This document shows positions 6,039 through 10,336 of a stretch of DNA of 10,336 nucleotides, piece by piece. The stretch comes from Desulfohalobiaceae bacterium (GTDB taxonomy: Bacteria > Desulfobacterota > Desulfovibrionia > Desulfovibrionales > Desulfothermaceae), in the NCBI GenBank assembly GCA_021737525.1, contig JAIPDU010000037.1, positions 1 through 10,336 on the forward strand. Direction: 5' to 3'. Within the stretch, counting starts at the first letter, position 1. Each line of letters starts with the position of its first letter. Below the pieces are notes generated by a model that was not told the origin of the DNA, searched no databases, and saw only the letters and a program-made list of their open reading frames with translations. Position numbers and translations under genes: made by a program.

Positions 6039-7022
6039 TTACCTCAAGGATAGGGTTTCACCATTTCGATCAAGGATGTATTGCATAGGATCCCTGGCCT
6101 TGCCCCCATCGACCACCTCGTAGTGCACATGGGTGCCAGTGCTCCTACCGGAATTGCCCATATAGCCGATCACATCGCCCCTGTTCACCTTTTCCCCTTC
6201 CTTCACCGCAAAGGAGTGCAGGTGTCCGTAGGTTGTTCGCAGGTCCTTTCTGTGCCGGATCCGGACATAGTTCCCCATGAGCCGGCTTTTGCCCACTTCG
6301 TACACTTTCCCCTGAGCCGGAGCGAGAATCGGGGTCTTGTATCCGCCTGCCACGTCTATCCCGCTGTGGAACTCCCTTCTGCCGGTCATGGGATTGATCC
6401 GTCTCCCGAAATTGCAGGAAAGCCAGATATCATCCCCCTTCACCGGAAGAACGGATGGAGTGTGGCTCAACTGGTCCTTTTGCCTTTCCAGGGATCGCAC
6501 CACCTCCCGGAGGCTCTCCTTGAGAGTCAGGGAATAGGACACAACCTCCCGGGACTGAATCTTCGAGCTCGCACCGTCCATGGAAATGTCCACGAAATCC
6601 ATGGTGCCATTCATGGTGAATCCCCCCTGATGGGAGTACTCCTCGGAAAGGGGTTTCTTGTGCTCGAGATCCAGGAAGCGGCGCAGCTTGATTTCCATCT
6701 CCCTGATTTCCTGAAGCTCCTTGTGCGACTTCCTGAGCTTGCCTTTCAGCTGGGAAAGGGTCTTGTTCTGGCTGACAACGCTGTTCTCAAGGGATTGTAT
6801 TTGCTCCTTCTGCTTTGCGATACGCTCATTCAATTGCTGGTTCTTGGTCCGGGTGGCCTCCATTTTGTTGGCGTACATCCGGGTAAGAAAGATGAGCACA
6901 AGAGACAGGAGCAGCAGGAACACAGAGGCTCCCAGAAAACATTGGATCACCCACTTCCGCAGGGATATCATTTTCAGGGGTTTTCCGGATTCGGAAAACC
7001 ACACAATTTTGGCGCGGCTCAA
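6039..7022 (-). CDS. Membrane-anchored M23 (LytM-type) peptidoglycan endopeptidase
   Basis: A 327-residue murein hydrolase that would cut peptide crosslinks in the periplasm. A short cytoplasmic N-terminus (about 1-24) is followed by one membrane segment (about 26-47), a heptad-like coiled coil (about 52-120), a linker with a second helix (about 165-187), and the M23 domain (about 195-315). The zinc ligands are His219 and Asp223 (HSGID) and His300 (HVH); the catalytic histidines are His267 (YGHL) and His298. All are present, so the enzyme should be active. The start is the TTG at 7022: AAGGGGAG stands 5 nt upstream, while the next ATG (6971) has no SD and would remove the cytoplasmic segment. 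The gene is co-transcribed with bactofilin. The cytoplasmic tail probably contacts the bactofilin filament, as proposed for LmdC-type proteins; this is inference from the family. Confidence 0.94.
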   Translation of the reverse strand: MSRAKIVWFSESGKPLKMISLRKWVIQCFLGASVFLLLLSLVLIFLTRMYANKMEATRTKNQQLNERIAKQKEQIQSLENSVVSQNKTLSQLKGKLRKSHKELQEIREMEIKLRRFLDLEHKKPLSEEYSHQGGFTMNGTMDFVDISMDGASSKIQSREVVSYSLTLKESLREVVRSLERQKDQLSHTPSVLPVKGDDIWLSCNFGRRINPMTGRREFHSGIDVAGGYKTPILAPAQGKVYEVGKSRLMGNYVRIRHRKDLRTTYGHLHSFAVKEGEKVNRGDVIGYMGNSGRSTGTHVHYEVVDGGKARDPMQYILDRNGETLSLR

Positions 7023-7027
7023 AACGA

Positions 7028-7035
7028 CTCCCCTT
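7028..7035 (-). promoter_or_regulatory. Ribosome binding site fixing a TTG start for the M23 gene
   Basis: On the minus strand AAGGGGAG is followed by the 5-nt spacer TCGTT and then TTG. This is the best SD around the gene and supports TTG over the downstream ATG at 6971. Confidence 0.7.
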
Positions 7036-7153
7036 GGTTGTAGAATCGGGTTCGGGACCCCATTTCACGGCACGCAACAACCCGTGGCGCGATGGGCTGA
7101 TTCCTTCCCGCCCTTTTTTCTCATCGGTAGTTCGGCGAAATAATGTAGTGGCA

Positions 7154-7182
7154 AACTAAAAAAAAAAGTTCAACGCTGTCAA
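7154..7182 (-). promoter_or_regulatory. Candidate sigma-70-type promoter for the M23-bactofilin operon
   Basis: The minus strand carries a perfect TTGACA (7182-7177). At a 17-18 nt distance lies TTAGTT or TAGTTT, only a weak -10. The spacer contains a run of ten Ts (7167-7158), which would curve the DNA and whose length could vary by slippage. It would give a leader of roughly 130 nt. The -35 is convincing; the -10 is not. Confidence 0.35.
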
Positions 7183-7238
7183 ATCATTCAGTTGATCATC
7201 CCATGTACCCGAAACCTTTCATCCTCTTGTTCCGGGAC

Positions 7239-7259
7239 AAAAAAGCTGCCCATTCAGCT
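7239..7259 (-). terminator. Rho-independent terminator of nfi
   Basis: On the minus strand AGCTG (7259-7255) pairs with CAGCT (7248-7244) around a 6-nt loop, and a T tract follows at once. The first arm overlaps the last codons and stop of nfi (stop at 7256-7254), so termination would occur directly at the gene end. The stem is only 5 bp. Confidence 0.5.
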
Positions 7260-7976
7260 CGACTCCGAATGGAAGCCAGCCAGGGCGTGAGCTTGTCGGG
7301 TCGTCTCCGGGAGCCTGTATTTCCCGAGCAGGCTCAAAACAATATCCCTGGCGGAAGCGAGTCCGACCAAATGGCCGCAGGAGACATAGATCGGCTTCAC
7401 CCGCGTCCTGCTCCGCAGGACAATTCCCACCGTATCCCCCTTATGCCGGAGCAGCCTCCAGCTCCCCTTTTCCTCCCCCACTGGATCGTGGCTGCCGACG
7501 AGCCTCGATTTGGCCACCCCCACGCTGGGCATATCCAGCAAAACCCCGAGGTGAGAGGCCAGACCCAGCCTCCGGGGATGGGCAATACCCTGGCCGTCGC
7601 AGAGGAACACGTCCGGAGGAGCCTTCAGGTAGCGCAGGGCCTTGATTGAGGCCGGAATCTCCCGAAAGGAGAGATATCCCGGGATATAGGGAAAACGGAC
7701 GGGCTCGCTGGCCACGGCCGAGTCCACCAGGCGATGGTCCCTGGCGGAAAGGACCGCCACTGCCGCCACAGCGGCATTGCGCTCCTTGTCGTACCCCACA
7801 TCAACACCCGCAACCCGATCCGAGGCGGAGTACCCGTCGCAACAGACCACGTATCGCCGCAAACGCTCCTGAATCGCCCTGGCCGCGGCGAGATCCTCCG
7901 GCCACTGGGCCACACTCGCCTCGGCCGCCTTGAGGCGCCCGCTCCATCCCTTGTCCTGATACACACTGTGTGGCAT
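7254..7976 (-). CDS. nfi: Endonuclease V (deoxyinosine 3' endonuclease)
   Basis: Repair nuclease that nicks the second phosphodiester bond 3' of hypoxanthine in DNA. Family motifs all present: AGVDVGYD with the metal-binding Asp, YIPGYLSFREIPA (strand-separating PYIP wedge and catalytic Glu), DGQGIAHPRRLGLASHLGV (second Asp plus His), GVAKSRLVG (Lys) and YRLPETTRQAH near the C-terminus. The spacing of the acidic residues matches the well-studied Thermotoga enzyme. Length is 240 residues from the ATG chosen here, near the usual 220-240. The frame extends upstream to GTG codons at 8009 and 8018, but the extra 14 residues are not family-like and have no SD. The ATG itself has only a weak GAAG before it, so the exact start is uncertain. 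Transcribed divergently from the MBL-hydrolase gene and not evidently part of an operon. Confidence 0.93.
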   Translation of the reverse strand: MPHSVYQDKGWSGRLKAAEASVAQWPEDLAAARAIQERLRRYVVCCDGYSASDRVAGVDVGYDKERNAAVAAVAVLSARDHRLVDSAVASEPVRFPYIPGYLSFREIPASIKALRYLKAPPDVFLCDGQGIAHPRRLGLASHLGVLLDMPSVGVAKSRLVGSHDPVGEEKGSWRLLRHKGDTVGIVLRSRTRVKPIYVSCGHLVGLASARDIVLSLLGKYRLPETTRQAHALAGFHSESS

Positions 7977-8083
7977 ACAATAGACTTCGAGGTAATGGTA
8001 ATCCTTCACGGGATACACTTCGAGTGCTCAGGTATCCGCCGATCCGGTCCATCTCTTGAATCGAGCCCGGGAGCCGACAGAAA

Positions 8084-9073
8084 ATGACGGAAGAAATCGT
8101 GCCCCGGATTCACCGTGTGGCCATCCCCCTGCCCAAGACACCCCTGGGAAACCTGAACTGTTATATCATCCGGGACAGGGAGCGCTGCCTCATCCTGGAC
8201 ACCGGATTCAACACAGCCGAATGCAGCAGCTCCCTTTTCCGCGCCCTGCGGCGTCTGGGCGTGGACCCCGCGGAGAGCGACGTCGTCCTGACCCACATGC
8301 ACTCGGATCACAGCGGGCTGGGCTATCTCCTGGAGGAGCACGGAGCGTCGATCCACTGCCATCCCTTGGACGGCCGGGTCGTCAATGCCATGGGCGAGTG
8401 GGAGGAAATCCTCTCCTTCGGCTACCGCTGCGGCCTCCCCGAAGAGAAACTGCGGCAGGCCAGGGACAGGCACCCCGGATACCGCTATCGCCCGGACAGA
8501 CCCATCCGCTATTCTCCCCTCCAGGACGGGGACACTCTCCGCACCGGCGACTACTGCTTCACCTGCCTGCACACCCCGGGTCACAGCGAGGGCCACATCT
8601 GCCTCCACGAACCGGAGCAAGGCCTGATCCTCTGCGGCGATCTCATCCTGCGCGAGATAACTCCCAATATATCCCAATGGTCCGATTCGGGCAATCCGCT
8701 GCAAAACTACCTGGACAGCCTGGAACGGATCCAAGGGCTCGGGCCATTGCTGGCGCTGCCCGGGCACAGGGAGCCGTTCCGCGATCCAGTGCAACGGATC
8801 GGGGAAATCAAGGCCCATCACCAGGAGCGGCTGGAGGAAATCCTTTCCCTGCTCCAGGAAGAGGGGGCCACTCCCTATGAAGTGGCTTCCGGGATGCGCT
8901 GGGACCTGGACTGCAAGGACTGGCGCGACTTCCCCCTGGCTCAGAAATGGTTCGCCACAGGCGAGGCCATGGCCCATCTGCGCTATCTGGAGCAAGAGGG
9001 ACGTATCACCTGCGACCTACTTGCCGGAAGGTATGTCTTCCAAAATCCCCAACCCGGAGGAAAGCATGTTTGA
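8084..9073 (+). CDS. MBL-fold metallohydrolase with C-terminal winged helix (LACTB2-like)
   Basis: A 329-residue metallo-beta-lactamase-fold hydrolase. The dinuclear metal site is complete: THMHSDHSG with His71, His73, Asp75 and His76, then His167 in LHTPGHSEGH, Asp186 in LCGDL, and His228 in LPGHREP. After residue about 240 a helical domain ending in a winged-helix-like HLRYLEQEGRI segment resembles the C-terminal part of LACTB2-type proteins. No signal peptide, so cytoplasmic. The start ATG has GGAG about 10 nt upstream, slightly far. The stop overlaps the dehydrogenase start by 8 nt, so the two are co-translated. MBL-fold proteins of this group cleave thioesters, esters or RNA; next to an acyl-CoA dehydrogenase, thioester hydrolysis is a reasonable guess but is not shown by the sequence. 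Confidence 0.9.
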   Translation: MTEEIVPRIHRVAIPLPKTPLGNLNCYIIRDRERCLILDTGFNTAECSSSLFRALRRLGVDPAESDVVLTHMHSDHSGLGYLLEEHGASIHCHPLDGRVVNAMGEWEEILSFGYRCGLPEEKLRQARDRHPGYRYRPDRPIRYSPLQDGDTLRTGDYCFTCLHTPGHSEGHICLHEPEQGLILCGDLILREITPNISQWSDSGNPLQNYLDSLERIQGLGPLLALPGHREPFRDPVQRIGEIKAHHQERLEEILSLLQEEGATPYEVASGMRWDLDCKDWRDFPLAQKWFATGEAMAHLRYLEQEGRITCDLLAGRYVFQNPQPGGKHV

Positions 9074-10316
9074 CCATCTCCTCAGCCAGGAGCAGCTGCG
9101 GCTGCGGGACGAAGTGCGGGACCTGGTGAACTGGGTCCCCAGGCAGATGATCCTGGACATGGACCAGGACAGGATCACCTTCCCCAAGGAGTTCCTCCAG
9201 GAGGCCGGGAGGCGGAACCTGCTGGGCTGCCGCCATCCCCGCCAGTGGGGTGGCAGGGGCATGGACTGGGCCACCACCTGCATGGTCATGGAGGAGATCG
9301 GGGTGCTCGGCTATGAGTTCGCCTGTGTCTTCGGTGTGGGGGCGGAGCTGGTCTGCGACGCCATCGTGCAGCACGGCACGGACGAACAGAGGGAGAAATA
9401 CGTCAAGCCCCTGCTGCGCGGGGAAACCTTCGCCGCGGAGTGCCTCACCGAGCCCCGCGGCGGATCGGACTTCTTCGGCACCTCCACAACCGCCCGGGAC
9501 GAGGGGGACCACTTCGTGCTCAACGGCCAGAAGCGCTTCATCGTAGGTGGCGAGGGGGCCGACTTCTTTCTGGTCTACGCCCGCACCGACCCGGACCCCC
9601 AGGCCGATCCCAGACAGGCCCTGACCGCCTTCGTCGTGGACCGCGGACCGGGAGTGGAGACCCAGTACCGCTACGGGCTCATGGGATGCCGCGGAGGGGG
9701 GACAGCCAGGCTCTCCTTCCGCGAGGTCAAGGTCCCCAGGGAGAACGTGGTCGGAGAGGTCAACGGGGCCTATCCCGTGTTCAACACCATGATGATCCCG
9801 GAGAGGCTGGGCACGGCCACCATGACCATAGGTGCCGCCCGTCCAGCCCTGGAGATCGCCACGGACTACACCGCCAAGCGCAAGGCCTTCGGCCAGCCTG
9901 TGAGCGCCTTTCAGGGGGTCAGCTTCCAGGTGGCCGAGGCGGCCATGCTCCTGGACGCGGCCCGCTCCATGGCCTACAGCACGGCCACGGCCGTGGACAG
10001 CGGGGAGGATCGCCACAAGGTCCGGCGTCTGGTCTCCGAGTCCAAGAAATTCATCACCGAATCCTGCCAGAAGGCCGTGGACCGGGCCATGCAAGTAACC
10101 GGCGGGCTGGGGTACACCACCATCCTGCCCATCGAGCGCATCTACCGCGACGTCCGCCTGGCCTCCATCTGGACCGGAACCAGCGAGATCATGTCCGCGA
10201 TCACCGCGCACGAGTGGTACAGGGAACGAAAGAAGGCCCGCGGATCCTCCGGATCGCGCGATGCTTGGCAGGACGCGGCCGAGGCCTTCGCCGAGGAGGA
10301 GATCATTTACGAATAA
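9066..10316 (+). CDS. Acyl-CoA dehydrogenase family protein
   Basis: A 416-residue flavoprotein of the acyl-CoA dehydrogenase family, which oxidises acyl-CoA to the trans-2-enoyl-CoA using FAD and passes electrons to ETF. The N-terminal helical domain spans about 1-122, the beta domain with ECLTEPRGGSD (125-135) and GQKRFIVGGEGADF (154-167) follows, and the C-terminal helical domain begins near 235. FAD contacts are seen in RKAFGQPVSAFQ (272-283) and QVTGGLGYTT (343-352). At the usual catalytic position the motif is IWTGTSEIM, with Thr370 where medium- and short-chain enzymes have Glu. Glu246 in MIPERLGTA aligns with the catalytic Glu of isovaleryl-CoA and long-chain enzymes, so the enzyme is probably still active. 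The frame is open upstream, but the start is the ATG at 9066 with GGAGG 5 nt before it. Substrate unknown. Confidence 0.93.
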   Translation: MFDHLLSQEQLRLRDEVRDLVNWVPRQMILDMDQDRITFPKEFLQEAGRRNLLGCRHPRQWGGRGMDWATTCMVMEEIGVLGYEFACVFGVGAELVCDAIVQHGTDEQREKYVKPLLRGETFAAECLTEPRGGSDFFGTSTTARDEGDHFVLNGQKRFIVGGEGADFFLVYARTDPDPQADPRQALTAFVVDRGPGVETQYRYGLMGCRGGGTARLSFREVKVPRENVVGEVNGAYPVFNTMMIPERLGTATMTIGAARPALEIATDYTAKRKAFGQPVSAFQGVSFQVAEAAMLLDAARSMAYSTATAVDSGEDRHKVRRLVSESKKFITESCQKAVDRAMQVTGGLGYTTILPIERIYRDVRLASIWTGTSEIMSAITAHEWYRERKKARGSSGSRDAWQDAAEAFAEEEIIYE

Positions 10317-10319
10317 CCC

Positions 10320-10336
10320 TTGTGCCTGGGGCACGA
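10320..10336 (+). terminator. Likely start of a terminator hairpin at the window edge
   Basis: GTGCC (10322-10326) pairs with GGCAC (10330-10334) around a TGG loop, extendable by a T-G and a T-A pair to the last base. It begins 3 nt after the dehydrogenase stop. Any T run would lie beyond the window, so this remains provisional. Confidence 0.4.

Noticed and set aside
7094..7124. GGGC/GCCC inverted repeat followed by TTTTTT on the plus strand
   Set aside because: Only a 4-bp stem with a long loop, and no plus-strand gene upstream.
7964..7976. CACAC-T-GTGTG inverted repeat at the start of nfi
   Set aside because: It overlaps the first codons of the gene and is short; no independent sign of an operator.
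7984..8024. Direct repeat of ACTTCGAG (7984-7991 and 8017-8024) in the divergent nfi/MBL region
   Set aside because: Spacing of 33 nt is suggestive of an operator, but an 8-nt repeat of this kind can easily arise by chance and no promoter is clear.
8006..8995. A 329-codon minus-strand open frame opposite the MBL hydrolase
   Set aside because: Antisense to a gene with a complete metal site; no motifs or SD of its own.
9006..10334. A 442-codon minus-strand open frame opposite the acyl-CoA dehydrogenase
   Set aside because: Low-complexity Gly/His/Val/Leu-rich translation with no family features; a mirror of the real gene.

Overview
The window reads as ordinary chromosomal DNA of a fairly GC-rich Gram-negative bacterium. 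Signs of this are a periplasmic substrate-binding protein with a Sec signal peptide, an inner-membrane M23 peptidase with a periplasmic catalytic domain, and a bactofilin. The mix of genes (bactofilin plus M23 pair, metallo-beta-lactamase-fold hydrolase plus acyl-CoA dehydrogenase, betaine uptake) would fit a Desulfobacterota/deltaproteobacterial genome. That placement is inference from gene content, not from a marker gene.

Layout: (1) 105-632, minus: a DJ-1/PfpI-family protein, followed upstream by a short intergenic stretch holding a 44-nt near-perfect palindrome (678-721) and two further hairpins. (2) 866-4928, minus: a complete four-gene osmoprotectant ABC importer in the same order as E. 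coli osmF(yehZ)-yehY-yehX-yehW: binding protein, large permease, ATPase, small permease. The last three genes are tightly coupled; the binding-protein gene is set apart by a 134-nt spacer with RNA hairpins. (3) 4938-5470: a 530-bp region without a credible protein gene, rich in hairpins and holding a plus-strand terminator-like element with no plus-strand gene to serve. (4) 5471-7022, minus: an M23 peptidase and a bactofilin, 7 nt apart, a pairing known from cell-shape modules. (5) 7254-7976, minus: endonuclease V (nfi), which repairs deaminated adenine. (6) 8084-10316, plus: a two-gene operon of an MBL-fold hydrolase with a C-terminal winged helix and an acyl-CoA dehydrogenase, overlapping by 8 nt.

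How they work together: the ABC genes form one transport complex; the M23 peptidase and bactofilin probably act together on local peptidoglycan remodelling; the MBL hydrolase and dehydrogenase probably act on the same acyl-CoA pathway, substrate unknown. I found no mobile element, CRISPR array, tRNA, rRNA or defence system. The main loose ends are the palindrome, the structured 530-bp gap, and the dehydrogenase, whose catalytic glutamate is not in the common position.
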